In this document: piece after piece, positions 21,287 to 31,700 of the stretch
Layout of the letters: each line of letters opens with the position of its first letter
Position numbering within the stretch: the stretch's first letter is position 1
Assembly: GCF_016901015.1 (NCBI RefSeq)
Contig: NZ_JAFEUP010000001.1
Span: 558,001-622,000, forward strand
DNA: 64,000 nucleotides
Reading direction: 5' to 3'
Source: Zestomonas insulae
Lineage (GTDB): Bacteria > Pseudomonadota > Gammaproteobacteria > Pseudomonadales > Pseudomonadaceae
Program-made: the position numbers and the translations under genes
The notes under the pieces: model-generated
Database searches by the model: none
What the model saw: only the letters and a program-made list of their open reading frames with translations
Told to the model about the DNA's origin: nothing

Positions 21287-22066
21287 TCACTTGCCGTAGA
21301 CGTCGAAGGTGAAGTACTTGTCCTGGATGGCCTTGTACTTGCCGTTGGCACGGATCGCCAGAATCGCCGCGCTGATCTTCTCTTGCAGCGCCTTGTCACC
21401 CTTGCGCACCGCGATGCCCTGGCCTTCGCCAAAGTACTTCTCGTCGGTGAAGTCCGGACCGACGAAGGCGAAGCCCTTGCCGGCGTCGGTTTTCAGGAAG
21501 CCGTCGTCGATGTTCACCGAGTCGGCCAGGGTGGCGTCCAGGCGACCGGAAGCGAGGTCGAGGAACACTTCGTTCTGCGAGCTGTAGCGCACGATCTCGG
21601 CACCAGCCGGGGCGAAGACGTCGGTGGCGTAGCGGTCATACACCGAGGAGCGCTGCACGCCGATCTTCTTGCCTTTCAGGTCGGTGGCCACGTCGTTCAT
21701 GCTGCTGCCGGCCTTCATCGCCAGCTTGGCAGGGGTCGCGTAGTACTTGCCGGTGAAGTCGACCGAGCGCTTGCGCTCCTCGGTGATCGACATCGACGAC
21801 AGCACGGCGTCGAACTTGCGCACTTTCAGCGCCGGGATCAGGCCGTCGAACTCCTGCTCGATCCACTTGCACTGAACCTTCATCTCTTCGCACAGCGCGT
21901 TGCCGATGTCGTAGTCGAAGCCGACGATGCTGCCGTCCGGGGCCTTGGAGGCGAAGGGTGGGTAGGCCGCCTCGATGCCGATGCGCAGCGGCTTGGCATC
22001 GTCCGCGATGGCGAATACCGACAGAACGGAAAGCGCCATTGCGCCGAGAAGTGCAATCTTCTTCAT
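21287..22066 (-). CDS. aotJ: Periplasmic arginine/ornithine-binding protein AotJ
   Basis: This 259-residue periplasmic binding protein delivers arginine and ornithine to AotQM. A signal peptide (MKKIALLGAMALSVLSVFA, cut near AIA-DD) is followed by the SBP_bac_3 fold: RIGIEAAYPPFASKAPDG, GFDYDIGNALCEEMKV and DAVLSSMSITEERKRSVDF. The start at 22066 is chosen because of the signal peptide and AGGAG seven bases before it; an in-frame extension to 22270 covers the promoter. First gene of the leftward aot operon. Confidence 0.96.
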   Translation of the reverse strand: MKKIALLGAMALSVLSVFAIADDAKPLRIGIEAAYPPFASKAPDGSIVGFDYDIGNALCEEMKVQCKWIEQEFDGLIPALKVRKFDAVLSSMSITEERKRSVDFTGKYYATPAKLAMKAGSSMNDVATDLKGKKIGVQRSSVYDRYATDVFAPAGAEIVRYSSQNEVFLDLASGRLDATLADSVNIDDGFLKTDAGKGFAFVGPDFTDEKYFGEGQGIAVRKGDKALQEKISAAILAIRANGKYKAIQDKYFTFDVYGK

Positions 22067-22522
22067 CTTGTGACTCCTGGGATCGGGTTCGGCGGGCGGC
22101 GGGGAAATTCGCCCGATACGTGCCATGAAATTGTAGAGAGACTCTCCGCCTTTGCAGGACTGCAAGGGGTTCAGGCCGAGTGAGCGGCATTCTAGCGACA
22201 GGCCAAATGCCGTTATTTCCTCAATGCGACAACTAATTACAAAAGCACCGGAAGCGAGGGGTGCGAGCATTGACAGGCGGGGAAAAAGCTGGGCCAGCGA
22301 TCAATAAATCAAACAGATACTTAACGCAATTAGCGCGCCACCACTGGCAAAACCGCGCAATTACGGGAATTCCCGTAAAAACCCCGCAGCCAAGTGTTGC
22401 AGATTCTGCACCACGGCGTTCCCGCGCACCCCACCTGCGCACCGCTTTGTTACCCGCGCGCCCACCTTCGGGTGCGGCTCGCCCGTAACGCCGCGCGCCA
22501 GCACTTCTGCTCGCGCAGAAAC
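22067..22522. other. aotJ control region and spacer to acsA terminator
   Basis: About 455 non-coding bases. Near aotJ are ArgR-like half-sites (22185-22231, listed separately). Beyond 22260 the sequence is AT-richer for a short stretch (22300-22385) and then GC-rich up to the acsA terminator. I see no open frame with a ribosome-binding site, no tRNA and no repeat. Confidence 0.5.
22185..22231 (-). promoter_or_regulatory. Pair of ArgR-type half-sites upstream of aotJ
   Basis: Two direct TGTCGC elements on the - strand start 31 bases apart, close to three helical turns. The upstream one (22216-22231) reads TGTCGC-N8-AA exactly; the second (22185-22200) keeps TGTCGC but has CG in place of AA. 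ArgR is known to control the aot operon in P. aeruginosa. Confidence 0.6.
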
Positions 22523-22564
22523 GACAACGCCCCGCCCGGCTTGTGGCCGGACGGGGCGTTGTCT
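22523..22564. terminator. Terminator downstream of acsA
   Basis: A long stem-loop, GACAACGCCCCG pairing with CGGGGCGTTGTC, with an inner CCGGC/GCCGG. It starts 11 bases past the acsA stop. Confidence 0.85.
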
Positions 22565-22575
22565 ACAGGCGCCGG

Positions 22576-24531
22576 TCAGGCGGCCTGCATGTCGCGGTGA
22601 GTGTCGATGAGGTGCTGCACCACGCCAGGATCGGCCAGCGTGGAGATGTCGCCGAGTGCGCCGTACTCGGCGGTGGCGATCTTGCGCAGGATGCGGCGCA
22701 TGATCTTGCCCGATCGGGTCTTCGGCAGCCCCGGGGCCCACTGGATAACGTCCGGGGTGGCGATCGGACCGATCTCCTTGCGGACCCAGTTCTTCAGTTC
22801 CTGACGCAGCTGCTCGGAGAACTCCACATCGGCGTTGAGGGTGACGTAGACGTAGATGCCCTGCCCCTTGATGTCGTGCGGCACGCCGACCACGGCGGCC
22901 TCGGCGACTTTCGGGTGGGCGACCATCGCGCTTTCCACTTCGGCGGTGCCCATGCGGTGGCCGGAGACGTTGAGCACGTCGTCAACCCGGCCGGTGATCC
23001 ACCAATAGCCGTCCTCGTCGCGCCGCGCACCGTCACCGGTGAAATACATGCCGCGGAAGGTCTTGAAGTAGGTGTCGACGAAGCGGTCGTGATCGCCGTA
23101 CAGGGTGCGCGCCTGGCCCGGCCAGGAATCGATGATCACCAGGTTGCCTTCGGTCGCGCCCTCGAGAATGTTGCCGAGGTTGTCGACCAGCGCCGGCTGC
23201 ACGCCGAAGAACGGCCGCGCCGCCGAACCCGGCTTGAGCGCATGGGCGCCCGGCAGCGGGCTCATCAGCGTGGCGCCGGTTTCGGTCTGCCACCAGGTGT
23301 CGACGATCGGGCAGCGCGACTGGCCGACAGTCTCGTAGTACCACTGCCAGGCTTCCGGGTTGATCGGTTCGCCGACCGAGCCGAGCAGGCGCAGGCTGGA
23401 GCCATCGGCGCCTTCCACGGCGGCCTTGCCCTGGGCCATCATCGAGCGGATCGCAGTCGGCGCGGTGTAGAGGATGTTGACCTTGTGCTTGTCGACGATC
23501 TTCGCCACGCGGGTCACGTCCGGATAGTTCGGCACGCCCTCGAACAGCAGGGTGGTCGCGCCGTTGGCCAGCGGGCCGTAGACGATGTAGGTGTGGCCGG
23601 TGACCCAGCCGACGTCGGCGGTGCACCAGTAGATTTCGCCGGGACGGTAGTCGAACACCCGCTCGTGGGTCAGCGCGGCGTACACCAGGTAGCCGCCAGT
23701 GGTGTGCAACACGCCCTTGGGCTTACCGGTAGAGCCGGAGGTGTAGAGGATAAACAGCGGCTCCTCGGCGCCCATTTCCTTCGGCGCGCAGGTGCTGCTG
23801 GCGACCTTCATCAGGTCCTCGAACCAGATGTCGCGGTGCTGGTTCCACTTGATGTCCGCGCCGGTGCGCTTGCACACGATGACCTTCTGGATGCTGCTGG
23901 TTTCCGGGTTGGTCAGCGCGTCGTCGACGTTGGCTTTCAGCGGCGTCTTCTTGCCGGCGCGCACGCCTTCGTCGGCGGTGATCACCACCTTGGATTTACA
24001 GTCGATGATCCGCCCGGCCAGCGCTTCCGGCGAGAAGCCGCCGAACACCACGGAATGGATCGCACCGATGCGCGTGCAGGCGAGCATCGCCACCACCGCC
24101 TCGGGAATCATCGGCATATAGATGGTCACCACGTCGCCACGGTGCACGTCCTGGCCACGCAGGGCGTTGGCGAACTTGCACACCTGCGCGTGCAGTTCGC
24201 GGTAGGTGATTTCCTTGTGCTCGGACGGGTCGTCGCCTTCCCAGATGATCGCCACCTGGTCACCACGCTCGGCCAGATGACGGTCCAGGCAATTGGCGGA
24301 GACGTTGAGGCTGCCGTCGGCGAACCACTTGATATCGACGTGGTGGTCGTCGAACGAGGTCTGCTTGACCTTGGTGAACGGCTTGATCCAGTCGATGCGC
24401 TGCGCCTGCTCGCGCCAGAATCCGTCGGGGTTGATCACCGACTGTTGATACATGGCCTTGTAGGTGGCCTCGTCGGTCAGCGTGTGGGCGGCGACCTCGG
24501 GACGCACGGGATACAGGGAAGCGGCACTCAT
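22576..24531 (-). CDS. acsA: Acetyl-CoA synthetase
   Basis: This 651-residue AMP-forming enzyme activates acetate to acetyl-CoA. Adenylation motifs are [29 protein letters not shown] and [21 protein letters not shown]. The C-terminal [14 protein letters not shown] carries the lysine normally acetylated to switch the enzyme off. The start [14 protein letters not shown] at 24531 matches the family; an in-frame extension to 24621 has no homology. It is monocistronic and lies between the aot operon and phhR, as in P. aeruginosa. Confidence 0.97.
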   Translation of the reverse strand: MSAASLYPVRPEVAAHTLTDEATYKAMYQQSVINPDGFWREQAQRIDWIKPFTKVKQTSFDDHHVDIKWFADGSLNVSANCLDRHLAERGDQVAIIWEGDDPSEHKEITYRELHAQVCKFANALRGQDVHRGDVVTIYMPMIPEAVVAMLACTRIGAIHSVVFGGFSPEALAGRIIDCKSKVVITADEGVRAGKKTPLKANVDDALTNPETSSIQKVIVCKRTGADIKWNQHRDIWFEDLMKVASSTCAPKEMGAEEPLFILYTSGSTGKPKGVLHTTGGYLVYAALTHERVFDYRPGEIYWCTADVGWVTGHTYIVYGPLANGATTLLFEGVPNYPDVTRVAKIVDKHKVNILYTAPTAIRSMMAQGKAAVEGADGSSLRLLGSVGEPINPEAWQWYYETVGQSRCPIVDTWWQTETGATLMSPLPGAHALKPGSAARPFFGVQPALVDNLGNILEGATEGNLVIIDSWPGQARTLYGDHDRFVDTYFKTFRGMYFTGDGARRDEDGYWWITGRVDDVLNVSGHRMGTAEVESAMVAHPKVAEAAVVGVPHDIKGQGIYVYVTLNADVEFSEQLRQELKNWVRKEIGPIATPDVIQWAPGLPKTRSGKIMRRILRKIATAEYGALGDISTLADPGVVQHLIDTHRDMQAA

Positions 24532-24685
24532 GGTTGGGACCTCGGTGACAGTTGTTCTTGTGAGTGGGGACATTTGTAGCCAGCCCCAGTCTGCCCAACC
24601 ATTCGACCATCGTCTTACCACGAGCAGACTATGGTCTAACGCCGTGTGCCGCCCTCACCTACCCGTGCCGCGCTTTCCGGCAGGC

Positions 24686-24711
24686 AAAAAAAAGCGGCCT
24701 CGGCGGCCGCC
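24686..24711. terminator. Terminator downstream of phhR
   Basis: The stem GCGGCC/GGCCGC has a five-base loop and eight T residues in the leftward direction. It lies about 120 bases beyond the phhR stop and before the acsA promoter. Confidence 0.75.
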
Positions 24712-24828
24712 CAAAATCATTCCGGGGAGAGGAATGGAATCCACTACATCCACAAACCACGCAGGGTTGGATAACGCCTTTGTACGCCTGGGCCAGGTGC
24801 CTGCCCATTCAACCAAGGTCGTAGATCG

Positions 24829-26382
24829 CTACTCCTTGCCCAGCCCGTGCTGGCGCAGCTTGTTGGCGATGGTGGTGTGCGACACGCCAAGCCGCTTGCC
24901 CAGCTGGCGGCTGCTCGGGTGCTCGGCGTAGAGGCGTTCCAGCACCGCCTTCTCGAAGCGCCCGGCAATGTCGTCGAGGCTGCCGTCGAGGGAGAAATCG
25001 CCGAGCGGCTGCGGCGCGCCGTAGTCTGGCAGGCGGATGTGCTCGGCCTTGACCGTGCCGCCGTCGCACAGCGAAACCGCCTGGAACAGCACGTTCTCCA
25101 GTTGCCGCACGTTGCCCGGCCAGTGGTAGCGGCTGAGCCGTTCGAAGGCCTGCGGCGCCAGCTTGGGCAACGGGCAGCCGATCTGCCGGCTGGCCGAATC
25201 GAGGAAGTGTTCGGCCAGCGGCGCCAGGCCATCCAGGCATTCGCGCAGCGGCGGAATGTGCAGCGAGAGCACGTTCAGACGGTGATAGAGATCCTGGCGG
25301 AATTCGCCGCGCGCGCAGAGTTCGGAGAGGTCGACCTGGGTCGCGCAGATCACCCGCACGTCGAGGTACACCTCCTCGTCGCTGCCGACCCGGCGGAAGC
25401 AGCCGTCCTGCAGGAAGCGCAGCAGCTTGGCCTGCAGGCGCGGGCTCATCTCGCCGACCCCGTCGAGGAACAGCGTGCCGCCGGCGGTCAGCTCGAGCAG
25501 GCCGAGCTTGCCTTCCGGCCGCGCGCCCTCGAAGGCGCCGGGGCCGTAGCCGAACAGCTCGGTCTCGGCCATGGATTCCGGCAGCCCGGCGCAGTTCAGC
25601 GCCATGAACGGCGACTGGCCGCGCGGGCTGGCCAGGTGGCAGGCACGGGCCAGCAGTTCCTTGCCGGTGCCGGTCTCACCCTCGATCAGCAGCGGCGCAT
25701 CCAGCGGCGCCATGCGCCGCGCCTCGCGGACCACCGCGGCCATCACCCGCGAGCTCTGGAAGATGCTGTCGAAGCCGCGCAACTCCTGCTTGCGCACGTG
25801 GTAGATGCGCTCGCCGACGCGGTCGGCGCGGTGCAGGGTGAGCACCGCGCCGGCCAACGCGTCGCTCTCGTCGTGCTCGGTCTGCAGCGGGGCAATGTCG
25901 GCGAGGAAGATGTCACCCTTCACTTTCACCCGCAGGCCGTTGATCCGCGCCTTGTTGGCGCGCACCAGCTCCGGCAGGTCGAAGTCCTCGGCGTAGCGCG
26001 CCAGCGGAATGCCCGGCACCTCGTCGACGCGCACCCCGAGCAGCTGGGCGGCGGCGCGGTTGGCGGCGACGATGCTGCCGGCCATGTCGATCGACAGCAC
26101 CGGGAAGTCCAGCGCGCCGAGCAGCGCGTTGAGCTCCAGGTGGCGCCGCTCGCTGGGCATCAGGCCGACGCGCTTGACGCCGAACACCCCAGGTACGGTT
26201 TCCAGCTTCGGTCGCAGCGCCTGGAACTGCAGATTGATCAGGTTCGGGCAGTGCAGGTAGATGGCGTTGCCCTGGTCGCCACCGACTTCGCCGCGCAGCA
26301 CGTTGATGCCGTACTCGACCAGCAGGTTGAGAATGTCGCGGAGGATGCCGACGCGGTTCTGGCAGTGGACTTTGATGCGCAT
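24829..26382 (-). CDS. phhR: TyrR-family aromatic amino acid regulator PhhR
   Basis: This 517-residue regulator activates phhA and other aromatic amino acid genes in response to phenylalanine and tyrosine. The N-terminal ACT domain (MRIKVHCQNRVGILRDILNL), a PAS-like domain (about residues 80-190) and an AAA+ domain follow one another. The AAA+ part has Walker A GETGTGKE and Walker B-like GGTLFLDGVGEM. The Fis-like helix-turn-helix SSRQLGKRLGVSHTTIANKL ends the protein. The L1 loop reads GAFEGA, not the GAFTGA needed to contact sigma-54, so it may act with sigma-70 like E. coli TyrR. The start at 26382 fits the family. Divergent from phhA. Confidence 0.95.
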   Translation of the reverse strand: MRIKVHCQNRVGILRDILNLLVEYGINVLRGEVGGDQGNAIYLHCPNLINLQFQALRPKLETVPGVFGVKRVGLMPSERRHLELNALLGALDFPVLSIDMAGSIVAANRAAAQLLGVRVDEVPGIPLARYAEDFDLPELVRANKARINGLRVKVKGDIFLADIAPLQTEHDESDALAGAVLTLHRADRVGERIYHVRKQELRGFDSIFQSSRVMAAVVREARRMAPLDAPLLIEGETGTGKELLARACHLASPRGQSPFMALNCAGLPESMAETELFGYGPGAFEGARPEGKLGLLELTAGGTLFLDGVGEMSPRLQAKLLRFLQDGCFRRVGSDEEVYLDVRVICATQVDLSELCARGEFRQDLYHRLNVLSLHIPPLRECLDGLAPLAEHFLDSASRQIGCPLPKLAPQAFERLSRYHWPGNVRQLENVLFQAVSLCDGGTVKAEHIRLPDYGAPQPLGDFSLDGSLDDIAGRFEKAVLERLYAEHPSSRQLGKRLGVSHTTIANKLRQHGLGKE

Positions 26383-26535
26383 GGGCAGGCTCCTCGACGT
26401 GGCTGTATCCCCTCGCCCGGCGGCGCGAGAAGGGGGCGTATCGGCCGACTTTTTGGTTTTCCGGGCCAATTTTCGTAAAGAATATGTGCCAACGCCATTC
26501 GACGCCAAGCCGATTTCGCGCGACCCGCCGGCACT

Positions 26536-26553
26536 CGTAATCCTTTCTTTACG
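26536..26553. promoter_or_regulatory. Candidate PhhR/TyrR box between phhR and phhA
   Basis: CGTAAT-N6-TTTACG at 26536-26553 has the spacing and symmetry of the TyrR/PhhR box (TGTAAA-N6-TTTACA). A half-box CGTAAA lies at 26474-26479. Both are in the 281-base divergent phhR-phhA region. No clear -24/-12 sigma-54 promoter was found there. Confidence 0.55.
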
Positions 26554-26663
26554 ATTTTGCCGCCGTACCGACACCGCAAACCACCCCTCGCGCCGCCCGC
26601 AGGCCCGCTATTCGCGGTATCTGTGGGTCAAACAATGACAACGCCGGTCGTTGAGGAGTCGCG

Positions 26664-27449
26664 ATGAAGAGTTCGCTGTATGTCGCCCGGGAACCCGATG
26701 CCGACGGTTTCATTCATTACCCTGAGGCCGAGCATCAGGTCTGGCACACGCTGATCAGCCGCCAGCTCAAGGTGATCGAAGGCCGCGCCTGCCAGGAATA
26801 CCTGGATGGCATCGAGCAGCTCGCCCTGCCCCACGACCGCATCCCGCAGCTCGGCGAACTCAATCGGGTGCTGGAGCGCACCACCGGCTGGAACGTCGCG
26901 CGGGTGCCGGCGCTGATTCCGTTCCAGACCTTCTTCGAGCTGCTGGCCAGCAAGCGCTTTCCGGTCGCGACCTTCATCCGCCGCCCGGAAGAACTGGACT
27001 ACCTGCAGGAGCCGGACATCTTCCACGAAGTGTTCGGCCACTGCCCGCTGCTGACCAACCCCTGGTTCGCCGAATTCACCCACACCTACGGCAAGCTCGG
27101 CCTCAAGGCCAGCAAGGAAGAGCGCGTGTACCTGGCGCGGCTGTACTGGATGACCATCGAGTTCGGCCTGGTCGACACCGCCCAGGGCCGGCGCATCTAC
27201 GGCGGCGGCATCCTCTCTTCGCCGAAGGAGACCGTGTACTGCCTGTCCGAGCAACCCGAACACCAGCCGTTCAGCCCGCTGGAAGCGATGCGCACGCCGT
27301 ACCGCATCGACATCCTGCAGCCGCTTTATTTCGTGCTGCCCGAGCTCAAGCAGCTGTTCGAGCTGGCCCATCAGGACATCATGGCGCTGGTCCACCAGGC
27401 CATGCAGCTCGGCCTGCATACGCCGAAGTTTCCGCCCAAAGCGGCCTGA
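26664..27449 (+). CDS. phhA: Phenylalanine 4-hydroxylase
   Basis: This 261-residue non-haem iron monooxygenase makes tyrosine from phenylalanine with tetrahydropterin and O2. The 2-His-1-Glu iron site is visible: H121 and H126 in HEVFGHCPLL and E166 in YWMTIEFGL. The ORF is the compact bacterial catalytic domain with no regulatory ACT domain. GAGGAGTCGCG before the ATG supports the start. It is followed after a REP-bearing 123-base gap by phhB, which recycles the cofactor. Confidence 0.97.
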   Translation: MKSSLYVAREPDADGFIHYPEAEHQVWHTLISRQLKVIEGRACQEYLDGIEQLALPHDRIPQLGELNRVLERTTGWNVARVPALIPFQTFFELLASKRFPVATFIRRPEELDYLQEPDIFHEVFGHCPLLTNPWFAEFTHTYGKLGLKASKEERVYLARLYWMTIEFGLVDTAQGRRIYGGGILSSPKETVYCLSEQPEHQPFSPLEAMRTPYRIDILQPLYFVLPELKQLFELAHQDIMALVHQAMQLGLHTPKFPPKAA

Positions 27450-27463
27450 ACCAGACTGAGCAC

Positions 27464-27541
27464 GTAGGAGCGAATTCATTCGCGATTCGTCTCCTGTGCA
27501 ACCTCGGCGGCGCCGGCCATCGCGGATGAATCCGCTCCTAC
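27464..27541. repeat. Inverted pair of REP elements (REPIN) between phhA and phhB
   Basis: GTAGGAGCGAATTCATTCGC begins at 27464. Its inverted partner ends at 27541 (GCGGATGAATCCGCTCCTAC). Both are the Pseudomonas REP type, and the same family occurs at 39211-39276. The arms are about 33 bases apart and can fold back in the phhAB transcript. Confidence 0.85.
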
Positions 27542-27572
27542 ACTCACACCATGAATATCTGGGAGAACCTCC

Positions 27573-27926
27573 ATGTCCCTCGCCCAAGCCCAATGCGAAG
27601 CCTGCCGCGCCGACGCCCCCCATGTGAGCGAAGCCGAGCTGGCCGAGCTGATCCGTGAGATCCCCGACTGGAACATCGAAGTACGCGACGGCCACATGGA
27701 GCTGGAGCGGGTGTTCCTGTTCAAGAACTTCCGCCACGCGCTGGCCTTCACCAACGCGATCGGCGCCATCGCCGAGGAAGCCGGCCACCACCCGGCGCTG
27801 CTCACCGAGTGGGGCAAGGTCACCGTGACCTGGTGGAGCCACGAGATGAAGGGCCTGCATCGCAACGACTTCATCCTCGCCGCCCGCACAGACGTGGCCG
27901 CTGCCAGTGCCGAAGGCCGCAAGTAG
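27573..27926 (+). CDS. phhB: Pterin-4a-carbinolamine dehydratase
   Basis: This 117-residue enzyme dehydrates 4a-hydroxytetrahydropterin, regenerating the PhhA cofactor; it is also needed for phhA expression in P. aeruginosa. The active-site motif GHHPAL gives H72, H73 and P74, and the remaining active-site aromatic/His region is [14 protein letters not shown]. The start ATG is preceded by GGGAGAACCTCC. The third P. aeruginosa gene, phhC (aminotransferase), is absent; a CigR-like gene follows instead. Confidence 0.96.
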   Translation: MSLAQAQCEACRADAPHVSEAELAELIREIPDWNIEVRDGHMELERVFLFKNFRHALAFTNAIGAIAEEAGHHPALLTEWGKVTVTWWSHEMKGLHRNDFILAARTDVAAASAEGRK

Positions 27927-28036
27927 TCGCCGACGGCCTTGACGCAGCGCACAGCGGCGCACCGCCAGCCATGACCGCCAGCACGGAACCGGGCTAGGCT
28001 GGAGGCATCTCAAGGAACACCCCAAGGAGTGCCTGT

Positions 28037-28459
28037 ATGCGCCAGTGTCTTTCGACCCTTCTCGCCCTCACCCTGTCCGCGGCCATCGCCCCGGCCCTGG
28101 CCGCGCCCAAGGGCGAGCACGGCAATTCCGGGCACAAGGGCGGCGGTCAGAACTATTCCGACGATGCGGTGCGCATCGACCCGCGCGGGCCCAGCATCGA
28201 CATCGGCCAGGTGCGCATCATCCTCGGCGACAACCGCGAGCTGATTGGCCCGGTCAAGGGCCTGCCGCCAGGCATCCAGAAGAACCTGGCCCGCGGCAAG
28301 CCGCTGCCGCCGGGCATCGCCAAGCGCTTCGACAGCCGCCTGCTTGGCAAGCTGCCGCGCTACGACGGCTACGAATGGCAGCAAGTCGGCACCGACGTGG
28401 TGCTGGTGGCGATCGCCACAGGGCTGATCTACGAAGTGCTGCACAACGTGCTCGACTGA
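28037..28459 (+). CDS. CigR/RcnB-family periplasmic or membrane protein
   Basis: This 140-residue exported protein has a signal peptide (MRQCLSTLLALTLSAAIA, cut near ALA-AP), a Gly/His-rich linker (GEHGNSGHKGGGQNY) and the repeated PPGI module of the RcnB/CigR family (KGLPPGIQKNLARGKPLPPGIAKRF). A hydrophobic segment GTDVVLVAIATGLIYEVLHNVL closes the protein. Salmonella CigR is an anti-virulence protein and RcnB affects Ni/Co balance; neither role can be assigned here. AAGGAG precedes the start. Confidence 0.8.
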   Translation: MRQCLSTLLALTLSAAIAPALAAPKGEHGNSGHKGGGQNYSDDAVRIDPRGPSIDIGQVRIILGDNRELIGPVKGLPPGIQKNLARGKPLPPGIAKRFDSRLLGKLPRYDGYEWQQVGTDVVLVAIATGLIYEVLHNVLD

Positions 28460-28480
28460 CCACACAGCATCGATCTCGCC

Positions 28481-28498
28481 GGGGCGCCAAGCGCCCCG
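28481..28498. terminator. Possible terminator after the CigR-like gene
   Basis: A perfect GGGGCGC/GCGCCCC stem with a three-base loop, followed by a short T-poor CTTCCCC. The remaining 240 bases to the adhesin start contain no clear signal. Confidence 0.4.
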
Positions 28499-28743
28499 CT
28501 TCCCCAACACCCGCCTCGCCGCCTACTCGCCCCCCTGACCGCCCAGCCCTGTCAGAGCCCCACTACAGCAACTGCAGATTCGCACTACAGCCTGCCGCCC
28601 AGGCCTGCGCATAGGCTCCTGACCATCACCGCAGGGTGGTGATCAGCCCCGTCAGCACGACACCATCGCCGCCGCAGGCCGACGCCTCCCCTACGGATTT
28701 TCGCCATCCATTGCGACGCCGATGCGTCTCTGGGAAATCCGCC

Positions 28744-31700
28744 ATGAACAAGCTGTACCGTGTGATCTGGAACCAAGCCCGCCGGGCGTGGGCCGTCGCC
28801 AGTGAGTTTGCCCGATCGGCCGGCAAGTCCGGCTGTGCGACCCGCGGCATCGCCGCCAGCGTCGCGTTGACCCTGGCGGCGCTCAGTGATCCGGCAGCAG
28901 CCATTGCAGCAGAGGCAATCGACGACGAGGACAAGAACGAGCCGGCACCGACACTGCTGGTCGTGCCGCCCAGCCCGGTACTGTTGCAGGCCACGCTACT
29001 CGGCGCCGGCTTGAATGCCTACGAGGCCGGCGGAGGAGCGGCGAATGGCAGCGGCTCAGTGGCCATCGGCAGTGCCGCACGGGTCGACTTGGCGAGCTAT
29101 GACTCCATCGCCATCGGCCGCAACGCCCAAGTGGTCGATAACAGCTACAAGAGCATCGCCATCGGCGCCGACGCGCTGGTGGACGGCGAGCAGTCGAGCA
29201 GCAGCATCGCCTTCGGCGACCGTAGCCATGTCGGCAAGAATTCCTGGGACAGCGTGGCCATCGGCTACGGGGCCGAGATCGCCGACAACGCCGATTACGG
29301 CATCAGCCTCGGCACCTACGCCCGTGTGCTGAGCAACACCTCCAACGGCATGGCCCTCGGGCAGCACGCGCTGGCCAGCCATTCCAACAGCGTCGCGCTC
29401 GGCGCCAACAGTTCGACCGACCGCACCAACAGCGTCTCGGTAGGCTCGACTTGGTCAAAACGGCAGATCACCAATGTCGCGGCTGGCACCACGGACAGCG
29501 ACGCGGTCACCCTGGGCCAACTCAATGCGCTCGGCAGTAGCGCCGCAAGCGCGTTGGGCAGCAGCTATAACAGCAGCACTCAATCGGTGGCCGCGCCGGC
29601 CTATCTGCTGACCAATGCCAATGGCATTGGGGGCACGACTGGTGCGGCGACCGATGTCGCCACCGGCTTTAGCAAGGTCGATAGCGCGTTGGGCAAACTC
29701 AACAACCTCGGCACCAAGTACTTCCGGGTCAATTCGACCTGGACGGGTGCGGTGGCCAGCGGCGCCAACGCGTTAGCGGCAGGCTATGCCGCTCAAGCGT
29801 CCGGCTCGTGGAGCGTTGCAATCGGCGCTCAGGCTTCGGCGGCTGGCGGCGATACTGTTGCAGTAGGAACGGCCACCGATGCGCAGGGCCAGGACAGCGT
29901 TGTAATCGGTACGGGAGCTTCTACTTCGACCACTGCGCCAAATGCCGTAGCCCTCGGCGCCGGCGCGTCTGCGACCGCCACTGATAGCGTTGCCTTAGGC
30001 AGCGGCTCGGTCGCCGATCGGGCGCAAAGCGTTTCGGTGGGTGGCGTTGGCAGCGAACGTCAGATAACCAATGTGAAAGCCGGTTCTGCGGGCACCGACG
30101 CGGTCAACCTGGCCCAGCTCAACAATCTCGGCAGCAGCACCGCAAGCGCGCTGGGCAGCAGCTACAACAGCAGCACTCAATCGGTAGCGGCGCCGGCTTA
30201 TCTGCTGAGCAATGCCAACACCCTCGCCGGCACATCTGGCGCGGCGAACAACGTGGCCAGCGGCTTCACCAAAGTCGACAGCGCGCTCGGCAAGCTCAAC
30301 ACCGCCGGCAGCAAATACTTCCAGGCCAAATCCAGCGGGACTGGCTCCGTCGCCAACGGCAGCGACTCCCTGGCCGTCGGCCCCAACGCCAAGGCCGAGT
30401 CCAAAGACAGCATCGCCATGGGTAACGGCGCCAGCACCCTGATCGACACCGCCAGCCAGGACAAACTGGGCCGCAACCTGGCGCTGGGCAATCTGGCCAA
30501 GAGCGACCGCGAGTACGCCATGGCCTTCGGCTACAAGGCGCACGCCAATGGCGACTCGAGCATCGCCCTCGGTGCGGAAACCTGGGCGCGCGGCTACGAC
30601 AGCATCGCCCTCGGCACCCGCGCCGGTACCGCCGCCGACTGGAGCACCGCGCTCGGTGCGGATTCCAGCGCCAAGGCCGTGGGCAGCACCGCGACCGGCT
30701 ACAAGGCGCAGGCCGCCGCCACCAACAGCACGGCCCTCGGCCGCGAGGCGCAGGCCAACCATCAGGGCAGCGTCGCGCTGGGTTACGGCGCGACCACCGA
30801 CCGGACCAACAGCGTATCGGTGGGCAAGGCCGGCAGCGAGCGGCAGATCACCAACGTGAAAGCCGGCACACAGAGCACCGACGCGGTCAACCTCAGTCAG
30901 CTGAACTCGGTGACTGCCGCGGCGACCGCCAATGCCGTGCAATACGACAACGCCGGCAAGACCTCGGTGACCCTGCAGGGCGCCAGCGGCACCGTCTTGG
31001 GCAACGTCGCCGATGGCGAGGTCAGCACCACCAGCAAGCAGGCGGTCAACGGCCGGCAGCTGAACGCCACCAATCAGGATCTCGCCAGCCTACGCAGCGA
31101 TGCCCTGCTCTGGGACAGCGCGCTGGGTGCCTACAAGGCCAGCCGCAACGGCAACGCGACGAAGATCACCGGCGTGGCCCGCGGCGATGTGAGCGCCACT
31201 TCCAGCGACGCCGTGAACGGCGCCCAGCTGTTCGAACTCGGCCAGGACGTGGACAGCATCGACGGCCGGGTAACGACCATCGAAACCAGCATCGGCAGCA
31301 TCGCCAGCGGCGGCGGCATCAAGTATTTCCACGCTTCCTCGAGCAAAGTCGATGCGGTCGCCAGCGGCGCGGACTCGCTCGCCGCCGGTCCCGCAGCGCA
31401 GGCCAGCGGCGCGCAGAGCACGGCAGTCGGCAACGCCGCGCAGGCGAGCGGCAGCAACGCGTTGGCGATGGGTAACCAGGCCAGCGCCAGCGGCGCCAAT
31501 AGCACCGCGGTCGGCAGTCAGGCGAGTGCCAGCGGCAGCAACAGCACGGCGATTGGCAATCAGGCCTCGGCGACGGGGAACAACGCCGTGGCGCTGGGCG
31601 ACGGTTCAGTTGCCGACCGCGACAACAGCGTGTCGGTCGGTTCGGCCGGCAACGAACGGCAGATCACCAATGTCGCCGCCGGCACCGCCGCCACCGACGC

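Noticed and set aside
26383..26663. Sigma-54 promoter in front of phhA
   Set aside because: I looked for GG-N10-GC pairs with TGGCAC/TTGCA context and found none with correct spacing.
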